Positions 53,787 to 61,497 of a stretch of 64,000 nt of DNA are shown one piece after another. The DNA is from Neolewinella aurantiaca (GTDB lineage: Bacteria; Bacteroidota; Bacteroidia; Chitinophagales; Saprospiraceae), in assembly GCF_008014675.1 (NCBI RefSeq), contig NZ_VOXD01000024.1, positions 42,400 through 106,399 of the forward strand, written 5' to 3'. Within the stretch, counting starts at the first letter, position 1. Each line of letters opens with the position of its first letter. A program made the translations under genes and the position numbers. The notes below the pieces were generated by a model, which saw nothing but the letters and a program-made list of their open reading frames with translations, was not told the origin of the DNA and did not search any database.

Positions 53787-54155
53787 ATGCATACTACTGA
53801 ACAAACGCGCTACAGCGATGCTGAACTTGCTGAGTTTCGTGCCATCATCGAAGCCAAACTTGCGACTGCGCGCGAACAGCTTGATTTTTACCTTCAGCGT
53901 CTTGCGGAGCAGACCAACAGCGAAGATGGTAAAGTACGTGGCCTGGACGACGGAACTTCCTCGATGACTAACGAGGATACCCACAATCTGGCTAACCGGC
54001 AGCGTAAGTTGGTGCAGCACCTCGAGAATGCACTACTTCGCATCGAAAACAAAGTTTACGGCATCTGCCGCGTAACGGGAAAATTGATATCCAAAGAACG
54101 CCTCCGGATTGTACCCCACACGACCCTGAGCATTCACGCAAAACAAAACAGGTAA
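53787..54155 (+). CDS. TraR/DksA family protein with degenerate zinc finger
   Basis: 122 residues. The N-terminal coiled coil (SDAELAEFRAIIEAKLATAREQ) is followed by LDDGTSSMTNEDTHNLANRQRKLVQHLENALLRIENKVYGICRVTGKLISKERL. The finger has only one Cys (GIC) where DksA has four, so zinc is unlikely to bind in the usual way; this is common in Bacteroidetes members. The family binds RNA polymerase through the secondary channel. A strong terminator (54201-54232) follows before lspA. Confidence 0.87.
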   Translation: MHTTEQTRYSDAELAEFRAIIEAKLATAREQLDFYLQRLAEQTNSEDGKVRGLDDGTSSMTNEDTHNLANRQRKLVQHLENALLRIENKVYGICRVTGKLISKERLRIVPHTTLSIHAKQNR

Positions 54156-54200
54156 TAAAGTATTACCTTATAAAATCTACAAGTCGATTATACAATTATC

Positions 54201-54232
54201 CGGCCTTTCCACTTGTGTGGAAGGGCCGTTTT
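54201..54232 (+). terminator. Terminator after the DksA-like gene
   Basis: CGGCCTTTCCAC (54201-54212) pairs with GTGGAAGGGCCG (54217-54228, one G-U), followed by TTTT. Confidence 0.85.
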
Positions 54233-54239
54233 AGATTTA

Positions 54240-54247
54240 TACCTTTG
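54240..54247 (+). promoter_or_regulatory. TAnnTTTG -7 element for lspA
   Basis: TACCTTTG, 5 bases before ATG 54253; the message is probably nearly leaderless. Confidence 0.6.
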
Positions 54248-54252
54248 CTGTC

Positions 54253-54894
54253 ATGAACCGAAAGCTACTCGTTGGTCTAACATTGTTTGTTGTGCTCTTG
54301 CTGGACCAGGCGCTGAAAATATGGGTGAAAACCCATCTGGCTTACGGCGAAGAGATTCAGTTGTTCGGCTGCGACGGAGCGCTTATTCACTTTGTTGAGA
54401 ACAATGGAATGGCCTTTGGCATTACGCTTGGTCCGGATTACGGAAAGCTGCTACTGACGCTTTTCCGAATTGCGGCGGTAGGGCTCCTGTTTGTATACCT
54501 CATCCGGCTGATCCGGGAAAAGGCGGAAAGAAAGCTCCTGCTGGGCTTTTCGCTTATCCTGGCGGGAGCTTTGGGGAACATCATTGACAGTGTCTTTTAC
54601 GGCTATATCTTTTCAGAATCCTCCTTTCACGGAGGGGTAGCCCGGCTGTTCCCCGAAGAAGGAGGCTACGCTCCTTTGCTCTACGGCAGGGTGGTGGATA
54701 TGTTTTACTTTCCGCTGTTTTACGGAACCTACCCTGAGTGGATGCCACTGCTGGGAGGGCGTGCCTATCTTTTCTTCCGGCCGGTATTCAACCTGGCCGA
54801 CGTTGCTATCTCAGCGGGAGTAGTAGTCTTGCTCTACTTTTACTTTACCCGCGTTCTTCGCCCTAAAAAAAATGTGGCTAATGAAGAAGAATAA
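54253..54894 (+). CDS. lspA: Lipoprotein signal peptidase (signal peptidase II)
   Basis: 213 residues with four membrane helices. Family motifs: VENNGMAFGI near 53, GALGNIIDSVFYG near 97 (first catalytic Asp) and FNLADVAISAGV near 180 (second Asp). It is an inner-membrane aspartyl protease that cleaves prolipoproteins before the lipidated Cys, consistent with the many lipoproteins here. It is longer than E. coli LspA because of an inserted loop between the helices, common in Bacteroidetes. The start directly follows TACCTTTG. Confidence 0.95.
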   Translation: MNRKLLVGLTLFVVLLLDQALKIWVKTHLAYGEEIQLFGCDGALIHFVENNGMAFGITLGPDYGKLLLTLFRIAAVGLLFVYLIRLIREKAERKLLLGFSLILAGALGNIIDSVFYGYIFSESSFHGGVARLFPEEGGYAPLLYGRVVDMFYFPLFYGTYPEWMPLLGGRAYLFFRPVFNLADVAISAGVVVLLYFYFTRVLRPKKNVANEEE

Positions 54895-54931
54895 CGTTGT
54901 TGCGGGTAGAAAAGGGAAAAGATGGCCTCGA

Positions 54932-55273
54932 TTAAGAGGCTTTAACGGACGGAAGCTCGTCAGCAATTGCCGCCTGGTAAGTCTTGATGGCCGCCACGGT
55001 ATTGTGTAACCGGTCGTAGTTGAGCTTGTAGTGAATGAATTTTCCTTCACGCTCCGTTGCCACCAGTCCCGTCTGACGTAAAATCCGAAGGTGCTGAGAA
55101 GTTATGGATTGCTCTAAGTTGAGAGAACTGTAGATCTTATTAACATTGATCAGCTTGTTCTGATCGATGAATTCAAGGATGCGCATACGCAAAGGGTGGG
55201 CTAAAGCCCGAAGGATTTCCGAGGAAACATCCAGATCGCGCTGCTTGATCTGGGGGGGATTTGAAAGCTCCAT
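54932..55273 (-). CDS. ArsR-type winged helix regulator
   Basis: 113 residues. The winged helix has RALAHPLRMRILEFIDQ and NLEQSITSQHLRILRQTGLVATEREGKFIHYKLN. The metal-binding Cys motif of ArsR/SmtB metal sensors (ELCVCDL) is absent, so it probably does not sense metals. It is paralogous to the next ArsR gene (55508-55846), 234 bases away on the same strand. Target unknown. Confidence 0.88.
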   Translation of the reverse strand: MELSNPPQIKQRDLDVSSEILRALAHPLRMRILEFIDQNKLINVNKIYSSLNLEQSITSQHLRILRQTGLVATEREGKFIHYKLNYDRLHNTVAAIKTYQAAIADELPSVKAS

Positions 55274-55507
55274 CTCTATTACTTGTTCAAAATACAGTGT
55301 TGGCGGACGATGGTGCTAGTGTGTGAGTTAAGATTAATGAAAATGGGATGCGAAAGCCCGGCCAACGGTTAAAATAGAATAACAAGCAACGGGACAATGC
55401 TTCGTCACTCTGGGACAAAGATCGTATAAATATTTGATTAATACAAGTGTTTTGGCTGTAAGCGGTGCTTTTTTGGAGGAAAGCGGTTGGTTTGTGGGCG
55501 GGAGCGG

Positions 55508-55846
55508 TTAGTTTGAGAGCGTAGTGACCAGGTCCGCAATTTGTGAAAGGCGGTTCTTCTCCAGGCTGTAATAAATGAACTTACCCTCACGATGGGGCTG
55601 TACGATGCCGGCTTTACGCAAAATAGCCAGGTGCTGAGACGCTACGGATTGTTCGATGCGGAGTTTGATGTAAATCTGAGTTACGGTCATCCGTTCTTCC
55701 TTCTCGAGTAGGTTGACGATGCTGCGCCTCAACTCATGGTTGATGGCACGAAGTACCAACACGGCACTGCGCAAACTGTCGTAACTGATGTTGATCTCTT
55801 CATCTCCCTGGTGAAGGACGATGCGCTCTTTTTTATGTTTAGCCAT
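55508..55846 (-). CDS. ArsR-type winged helix regulator, second paralogue
   Basis: 112 residues from ATG 55846 (another ATG is at 55852). The core is VLRAINHELRRSIVNLLEKEERMTVTQIYIKLRIEQSVASQHLAILRKAGIVQPHREGKFIYY, clearly related to the neighbouring paralogue. No metal-binding Cys. TATTTTTG (55904-55911, minus strand) is its promoter candidate. The pair probably arose by duplication. Confidence 0.88.
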   Translation of the reverse strand: MAKHKKERIVLHQGDEEINISYDSLRSAVLVLRAINHELRRSIVNLLEKEERMTVTQIYIKLRIEQSVASQHLAILRKAGIVQPHREGKFIYYSLEKNRLSQIADLVTTLSN

Positions 55847-55903
55847 GATCATAAGGTCTTTTTACAAGGAAAGTTCCGCAAGCATAATCAAGCCGAACAC
55901 AGA

Positions 55904-55911
55904 CAAAAATA
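55904..55911 (-). promoter_or_regulatory. TAnnTTTG -7 element for the second ArsR gene
   Basis: TATTTTTG on the minus strand, 57 bases before the ATG, with an upstream TTG about 22 bases away. Confidence 0.5.
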
Positions 55912-55954
55912 AATAATATATCCGGAACGGGGCCAAACCGTTGGGAAGAGACAT

Positions 55955-56054
55955 AAAAAAAGCCTTCGACTTTTAAGGTCAAAGGCTACATAACAAACAC
56001 TATGAACAACACAAAATTCTTTACGCTTACAAACAACTTTGTCATAAAAGCGTA
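55955..56054 (-). ncRNA. Candidate small transcript with strong terminator
   Basis: On the minus strand: TTG (56088-56086), 20 bases, then TATCTTTA (56065-56058), a -33/-7 promoter-like pair. About 80 bases further the stem AGCCTTTGAC / GTCGAAGGCT (55987-55961) is followed by six or more T. The stem pairs fully on the minus strand (one G-U), but the same position would be an A-C mismatch on the plus strand, which favours minus-strand transcription. No other minus-strand gene upstream needs this terminator. It could be a small RNA or the message of the 19-codon ORF. Confidence 0.5.
55986..56045 (-). CDS. Possible 19-residue hydrophobic peptide
   Basis: ATG 56045 to TAG 55986 encodes MTKLFVSVKNFVLFIVFVM, basic at the front and hydrophobic behind, like a small membrane peptide. 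It fills the space between the candidate promoter and the terminator. There is no clear ribosome-binding site, and a 22-codon ORF also exists on the opposite strand, so chance is possible. Confidence 0.3.
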   Translation of the reverse strand: MTKLFVSVKNFVLFIVFVM

Positions 56055-56441
56055 CTGTAAAGATAAGTAACTCGTGCTTTTAATGCAAGGACATTTTTAC
56101 ACAGATTGCAATTATTTCGACGGGTTTATGCGTTTTTCTACGGCAGGTAGCCGTTTTTCCGCCTTTTTGAACCCTGGTTGCTCCAGATTACAATGATTCT
56201 GAGAATCAAAGGTTCACGAACTGGGGGAGACGGCTTTTTCCGTAGGCATGGGTCGGGCTTTGTTCCTCGGTCGTCCGGTGTGATCGGCGTCTTGCTGTGG
56301 ATGTCTTAGAGCTTAAGATGCCGGAAATTGTCTCTCCGACGACGGGAATAATCCGCCGGTGGGGACAAGAAATGCATTTCAATTTGAGCCCGTTTGCATT
56401 CCCGAAAGTATATCCCGACCTTTGGCGGCAGACCACGGAGA
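56055..56441. other. Upstream part of the 589-base gap before the TPR-like gene
   Basis: The whole gap runs from 55853 to 56441 and includes the ArsR promoter and the candidate small transcript described above. The remainder (56100-56441) holds no supported gene; GACCTTTGG near 56418 may be a promoter element of the TPR-like gene. Confidence 0.5.
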
Positions 56442-57341
56442 ATGAACGCTAAAGATTTTCAGCTTTACCTTGAGCAACCACAGCTATTGTATGCGCTGCC
56501 TTTGGCAGAACTGCAGGGCCTGGCTATGGAGTATCCTTATTCCTCCAACCTTCGTTTATTGTTGTTACTCAAGACTCATCTGGAGGGGCATCCGGAGGAG
56601 CAGGACTATCTCAACCGCTGTGCCGCTGCCTCCTTTGATCGTGCGTTTATCTACGACCTCCTGCAGGATGCCCGCTTATTTGCCTGGCAGGAAGAAGCCA
56701 GAGAAGAGACTGAGGTGCTGGAACTCCGTACCCTCGACGAGATCGCCCTCGAGGATGCTGCGCTGCTGGCGGGCATCGATGAGGACGAAGAGCTGCCAGC
56801 CCCGGCAGCACTGAGCTATCAGAGTATCTTCCCGGAGCCCGACGTATTGTTTGAAGAAGAGCCGGAGCCGGAACCAAAACCGGATCTGCCGGTAACAGAA
56901 CCGGCGGAGGTGACACCTCCTCCTTTTTCAATGCCGGCTCAGTGGGTTGACGCGGCTGCAGACTTCATCAGTGTCCTGCCGGTGTGGCCTGTGGATCCGC
57001 TGACGGAGCCCTCCGCGCCAGAAGAGTTTGCCCCCGAACCGGTTTCCAGTTTCTCCGAAGGGAAACGCCCCGATCACGGACACTCGTTCAAAGACCGTTT
57101 GCGTCGCATCCGCCGCAGGCAAAGCGAAAAACTGGCCGACGAGCAGGAAGAGGTACGTAAAATTGCCCGCCGTAGCCTGGTTGCTCAGGAAGACGTAGCC
57201 AGCGAAACCCTTGCCCGGTTGCTTGTCCAGCAGGGCCAGTACCAGCACGCAATAAAAATGTACCGTCGCCTGGAGTTGCTTTATCCGGATAAAAAGACGA
57301 TCTTTGCGGGCCTCATAAAAGATTTGCAGGAAAAATTATAA
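56442..57341 (+). CDS. Acidic protein with C-terminal TPR-like segment
   Basis: 299 residues from ATG 56442, chosen because MNAKDFQLYLEQPQLLYALPL is a typical N-terminus. Helical N-terminal part (about 1-110), a Glu/Pro-rich acidic middle (110-220), and a C-terminal segment with SETLARLLVQQGQYQHAIKMYRRLELLYPDKKTIFAGLIKDLQEKL, one TPR-like helix pair. Homologues of this kind are common, unnamed, in Bacteroidetes and are often encoded just before secG, as here (6-base gap), suggesting co-transcription. Cytoplasmic; function unknown. Confidence 0.78.
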   Translation: MNAKDFQLYLEQPQLLYALPLAELQGLAMEYPYSSNLRLLLLLKTHLEGHPEEQDYLNRCAAASFDRAFIYDLLQDARLFAWQEEAREETEVLELRTLDEIALEDAALLAGIDEDEELPAPAALSYQSIFPEPDVLFEEEPEPEPKPDLPVTEPAEVTPPPFSMPAQWVDAAADFISVLPVWPVDPLTEPSAPEEFAPEPVSSFSEGKRPDHGHSFKDRLRRIRRRQSEKLADEQEEVRKIARRSLVAQEDVASETLARLLVQQGQYQHAIKMYRRLELLYPDKKTIFAGLIKDLQEKL

Positions 57342-57347
57342 TCCCCA

Positions 57348-57596
57348 ATGGTTAACCTTCTTACCATCCTGACCGGCCTCGTTTGCCTTCTCCTCATGCT
57401 GGTTGTTCTGATCCAAAACCCAAAGGGTGGCGGTATCGACTCTACTTTCGGCGGCTCACAGGCCAACCAAATGCTCGGTGCTTCGCGCTCTACAGACATG
57501 ATCGAAAAGATCACCTGGGGCCTCGCCGCAGCGCTTTTCGCACTTTGCGTGCTCACGGCCCTGGCCGTAGCTGGTTCCGGAACTCCCGGGCTCTAA
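57348..57596 (+). CDS. secG: Preprotein translocase subunit SecG
   Basis: 82 residues with two membrane helices (3-22 and 54-74) separated by NPKGGGIDSTFGGSQANQMLGASRSTDMIEKITW, the conserved SecG loop. It is the small accessory subunit of the SecYEG channel. It starts 6 bases after the preceding stop and is followed by a strong terminator. Confidence 0.95.
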   Translation: MVNLLTILTGLVCLLLMLVVLIQNPKGGGIDSTFGGSQANQMLGASRSTDMIEKITWGLAAALFALCVLTALAVAGSGTPGL

Positions 57597-57627
57597 AACT
57601 AGTCTGACCTTTTCCAAAGGCTAAATG

Positions 57628-57665
57628 AAAGGCCGAAGCTCATACCAGAGCTTCGGCCTTTCGGC
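57628..57665 (+). terminator. Terminator after secG
   Basis: AAAGGCCGAAGCTC ataccа-type loop GAGCTTCGGCCTTT (57628-57661), a 14-bp perfect stem; the T tract is short. Confidence 0.8.
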
Positions 57666-57679
57666 GTTGGTGTTTTCTG

Positions 57680-57736
57680 GCGGGGCCGCAGGTGCACAGT
57701 TCGGTTCAACCGGGCTCTGCACCTGCGGCCCCGCCT
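57680..57736. repeat. Inverted pair of dispersed-element copies
   Basis: GGCGGGGCCGCAGGTGCA and TGCACCTGCGGCCCCGCC are exact reverse complements separated by about 20 bases, forming a perfect 18-bp hairpin between secG and clpB. Confidence 0.8.
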
Positions 57737-57853
57737 GGATAACCCGCTGGGAAGAGTGTTTCCGTCGTTAAGAATCAAGCGGCGGTCGTAAAAAACGAAC
57801 CTCCGGGCGACTCCCTTACTCCTTTCCCTTCCCGACCCTTATCTTGCGTCCCT

Positions 57854-60709
57854 ATGACGTACGAAAACTTTACCACCAAAGCCCAGGAGGCCATCATTCA
57901 GGCCCAAAAGATTGCTAAGGAAATGGACCAGCAACAAGTGGATACTCCCCACCTGCTGGCCGGGATCATGACTGTTGATGAATCCGTCGCCGATTTTATT
58001 TTTAAGAAGGTAGGCCTCAACGTCGATGCTGTTCGCCGGGAGATCAAAGAAGCTCTCGTCGATTATCCGAAAGTGAAAGGGGCCACCAAACAGTACCTCA
58101 CTAACGACGCCAACCGTGCCCTGAGCCGCTCCAAAAAGATGCTCAAGGACTTTGGCGATCAGTATATTTCGATTGAACTGATGCTGCTCGGTATCATTCA
58201 GGGCGCCAGCGATAAAGGTGCACGGATTATGAAAGAGCTTGGGGCTACCAATGATGGTATCCGCAGCGCCATCGAAGAATTACGCAAAGGGAAAACTGTT
58301 TCTGATCCGGGAGACGATAATACCTATAACCTCCTCGAAAAATATACGATTAACCTCAATCAGCGAGCCGAAGACGGTAAGCTTGACCCCATTGTGGGCC
58401 GCGACGAAGAGATTCGTCGCCTTCTTCAAATTCTGAGTCGGCGTAAGAAAAACAACCCTCTCCTGATTGGTGAGCCCGGTGTTGGTAAAACCGCCATCGT
58501 GGAAGGAATCGCCTGGAGAATCGTTAAAGGAGACGTACCGGAAAGCCTCCTGGAAAAACGCATTTTTGTGCTCGATATCGCCGGCATGCTGGCTGGTGCA
58601 AAGTATAAAGGCGATTTCGAAGAACGCCTGAAGGGTATCATCAAAGAGGTTTCCAACAGCAACGGCCGTTACGTCCTGTTCGTCGACGAAATCCACACCC
58701 TGATTGGCGCCGGCGGTGGCAACGGTGCCATGGATGCAGCCAATATCCTCAAGCCCGCCCTCGCCCGCGGAGACCTCCGTACCATCGGAGCAACCACGCT
58801 GGATGAATACCAGAAGTACTTCGAGAAAGACAAAGCACTCGTTCGCCGGTTCCAGACCGTCCGCATCGAAGAGCCAAGTGTAGAGGACACCGTTTCCATC
58901 CTGCGCGGCCTGCAGGAGCGGTATGAAGTTTACCACAAAATTGAAATCCTCGACGAAGCACTCGTCGCCGCAGCAGAGCTGAGTAACCGCTACATCGCCG
59001 ATCGTTTCCTGCCGGACAAAGCCATCGACCTGATCGACGAGTCGGCCGCCCGGCTCCGCCTGGAGCTCGACAGCGTCCCCGAAGAAATAGACGAGGCCGA
59101 CCGCAGGGTACGACAGTTGGAAATCGAACGCGAAGCCATCAAGCGGGAGAACTCCGCCCCGAAACTGAAAATCATCGAAGAGCAAATCGCCAATGCGCGC
59201 GAATCGCGCGACTCGCTGCGCGCACGCTGGACGATGGAAAAGGATCTGGTGGACAACAGCCAGGGCCTCAAAAAACAAATGGAAGAACTGGAACACCTAG
59301 CCGACCAGGCCGAGCGTGCCAGCGACTTCGAGACCGTTGCCAAAATCCGCTACGGACAGCTCGCCGACCTCCAAAAGCAGATCGACGAAGCCGAAAAAGA
59401 ACTGGAAGAACTCCCCGACGAAAAACGCTTCACTAACGAAGAGGTAACCGCCAACGACATCGCCGAGGTGGTGGCCCGCTGGACCGGAATCCCCGTTACC
59501 CGCATGCTTCAGAGTGAGCGCGACAAGCTGCTCAAGCTGGAAGAAGAACTGCACAAGCGGCTTATCGGGCAAGACGAAGCCGTCCGCGCCGTCTCCGACG
59601 CCGTCCGCCGCTCCCGCGCCGGCCTGCAGGACGAGAATCGCCCCATCGGATCGTTCATTTTCCTCGGTCCCACGGGTGTCGGTAAAACGGAACTCGCCAA
59701 AGCCCTCGCTGAAGTGCTCTTCAATGATGAAAACGCGATCACCCGCATCGATATGTCGGAATACCAGGAACGCCATACAGTGAGCCGCCTGGTGGGCGCA
59801 CCTCCCGGATACGTAGGTTACGACGAAGGTGGTCAGCTGACCGAAGCCGTCCGCCAGCGCCCGTACTCCATCGTTCTGCTCGACGAGATCGAGAAGGCAC
59901 ACCCCGATACCTTCAATATCCTCCTTCAGGTACTCGACGACGGGCGCCTGACCGATAACCGTGGCCGGGTGGCAAGTTTCAAAAACACGCTCATCATCAT
60001 GACGTCCAACATGGGCGCAGACAAAATCCTGGAAAACTTCGAGGACCTCGCCAGTGTAGGACCCGAGCACCGCGATGACATCATCAGTACGACTAAAGAG
60101 GAAGTCTTTGACTTCCTGAAGGATGAACTTCGCCCTGAATTCCTTAACCGGATCGACGAGCGGATCATGTTCCTCCCGCTGAATCTCAGCGAAATCAAGC
60201 AAATTGCCCGTCTGCTGTTACGTAAGACCGAAAAAATGCTCGCCCGTCAGGGGATGATGCTGAAAATCAGCGACCGTGCACTCGACTGGCTGGCCGAGCG
60301 GGGGTATGACCCTCAGTTCGGCGCGCGGCCAATGAAGCGTGTCCTCCAGGCCGATCTGGCCGACGAGCTGTCTAAAGACCTGATCTCCGGCAAGTTCGTT
60401 GCGGGTGATACGATCTACACCGACTTGGGAGACGACGAACTGACCTTCAGCAAAAAGCCCTTTCCGCCCAAGGCCAAAGCCGCCGAAGTAGACGAAGAGG
60501 CCGCCGCTGAAGCCAAGGCCGTGCTCGAGGAAAAAGCAAAAGCCGCCGCTAAAGAGGAGGCCGAAGTTAAGCCCAAGCGCAAGCGCAGCCGTTCCAAGGC
60601 AAAACCCAAAACGAAAACCGTTGCGGAAGCCGAAGATGATGTTGCAGAGCTGAAAAAGGCTACGCAGGATTTGTTGGACGCCACCGAAAAAGCCAAAGGA
60701 GAGGAATAA
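57854..60709 (+). CDS. clpB: ATP-dependent chaperone ClpB/ClpC-type AAA+ protein with C-terminal charged tail
   Basis: 951 residues. The N-domain has two Clp repeats (1-150). The first AAA+ has GEPGVGKT near 210 and VDEIHTLIGAGGG near 277. The middle coiled coil is at about 415-535. The second AAA+ has GPTGVGKT near 605, LLDEIEKAHPD near 677 and the sensor-2 GARPMKRV near 820. The M-domain length suits ClpB, while the spacing also resembles ClpC. After the core (about 870) an 80-residue tail rich in Lys, Ala and Glu includes KPKRKRSRSKAKPKTK, not usual for the family. It would be a cytosolic disaggregase. TATCTTGC lies 6 bases before the ATG. Confidence 0.9.
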   Translation: MTYENFTTKAQEAIIQAQKIAKEMDQQQVDTPHLLAGIMTVDESVADFIFKKVGLNVDAVRREIKEALVDYPKVKGATKQYLTNDANRALSRSKKMLKDFGDQYISIELMLLGIIQGASDKGARIMKELGATNDGIRSAIEELRKGKTVSDPGDDNTYNLLEKYTINLNQRAEDGKLDPIVGRDEEIRRLLQILSRRKKNNPLLIGEPGVGKTAIVEGIAWRIVKGDVPESLLEKRIFVLDIAGMLAGAKYKGDFEERLKGIIKEVSNSNGRYVLFVDEIHTLIGAGGGNGAMDAANILKPALARGDLRTIGATTLDEYQKYFEKDKALVRRFQTVRIEEPSVEDTVSILRGLQERYEVYHKIEILDEALVAAAELSNRYIADRFLPDKAIDLIDESAARLRLELDSVPEEIDEADRRVRQLEIEREAIKRENSAPKLKIIEEQIANARESRDSLRARWTMEKDLVDNSQGLKKQMEELEHLADQAERASDFETVAKIRYGQLADLQKQIDEAEKELEELPDEKRFTNEEVTANDIAEVVARWTGIPVTRMLQSERDKLLKLEEELHKRLIGQDEAVRAVSDAVRRSRAGLQDENRPIGSFIFLGPTGVGKTELAKALAEVLFNDENAITRIDMSEYQERHTVSRLVGAPPGYVGYDEGGQLTEAVRQRPYSIVLLDEIEKAHPDTFNILLQVLDDGRLTDNRGRVASFKNTLIIMTSNMGADKILENFEDLASVGPEHRDDIISTTKEEVFDFLKDELRPEFLNRIDERIMFLPLNLSEIKQIARLLLRKTEKMLARQGMMLKISDRALDWLAERGYDPQFGARPMKRVLQADLADELSKDLISGKFVAGDTIYTDLGDDELTFSKKPFPPKAKAAEVDEEAAAEAKAVLEEKAKAAAKEEAEVKPKRKRSRSKAKPKTKTVAEAEDDVAELKKATQDLLDATEKAKGEE

Positions 60710-60737
60710 CAGAAACCGTAGCAAAAAACGACCTGGC

Positions 60738-61331
60738 TTATTTCCACTCAAAGCTTTCCACTAACCGGAAAATATCTTCCTTGGCGTACGCTACGACGGG
60801 GGCGATAGAGTCCGGATTGACCTTTGCGTCAAAGTAAAGCGCGCCGCGTAGGAAATGGCTCGTCGAATCCGTAAGGTAGAACTGGAAAGGACTGGCCGCA
60901 GGGCCGGATACGTCGAAAGCGATACCGTGAACGTCAACTTCAGACCGGCTGATAACAACTTCCTCGATGTTGCTGGCGCGCTCAATGTGCTTGCTGGTAA
61001 GTTTGAAGGCCTGGTCGCGGTACGCCTCAAAGTCGGAATACGTACTGATGGGGTAGTAAGAAAAGTGAATGCTGCCGTTGAGTGCCTCGTCGAGCCGAAC
61101 GTCAAACCAACATTCGTGCGGAGGGGTGTCCTCAAAATAGGTTTCTTCCTTATTGATCGTTGCCGAAACCGGCTTGTCGAAACTGAACGGACAATAATCC
61201 GCAGTAAAGTTTTCGTACTCCTGAACGGGATACATCACCCGTGGGTAAGAACGGGGCTTGGGAATGGGGATTTCGTCGGAGCCGCAGGAAAATAAAATTA
61301 AAGCTGAAACGAGTAGTAAGCAGTAACGCAC
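60738..61331 (-). CDS. gldD: Gliding motility lipoprotein GldD
   Basis: 197 residues. The lipoprotein signal ends LILFSC. The mature protein begins GSDEIPIPKPRSYPRVMYPVQEYENF and continues with CPFSFDKPV, ECWFDVRL, GSIHFSYYPI and VHGIAFDVSGPAASPFQFYLTD, all matching GldD. GldD is required for gliding and is linked to type IX secretion, which agrees with the type IX tail on the 1780-residue protein. It ends 28 bases from the clpB stop, converging on it. Confidence 0.93.
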   Translation of the reverse strand: MRYCLLLVSALILFSCGSDEIPIPKPRSYPRVMYPVQEYENFTADYCPFSFDKPVSATINKEETYFEDTPPHECWFDVRLDEALNGSIHFSYYPISTYSDFEAYRDQAFKLTSKHIERASNIEEVVISRSEVDVHGIAFDVSGPAASPFQFYLTDSTSHFLRGALYFDAKVNPDSIAPVVAYAKEDIFRLVESFEWK

Positions 61332-61497
61332 GGAAGAATTTTAACTATTAGCGTTTGTCACGCTGCATTTAGTGCGCAGAAGAGCATAGTAAATGCCAAA
61401 TCGTACGGGGTACAAACCAAATTTTCGTGATCGCCCCCGGTTGTGAGAGGTGTGTACACGATAAATCGGTTTGTACCCATGGTACGCGGTCAAAATC

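Noticed and set aside
56206..56436. 76-codon minus-strand frame before the TPR-like gene
   Set aside because: Composition is unlike real genes here, there is no start signal, and it overlaps the promoter region of the TPR-like gene.
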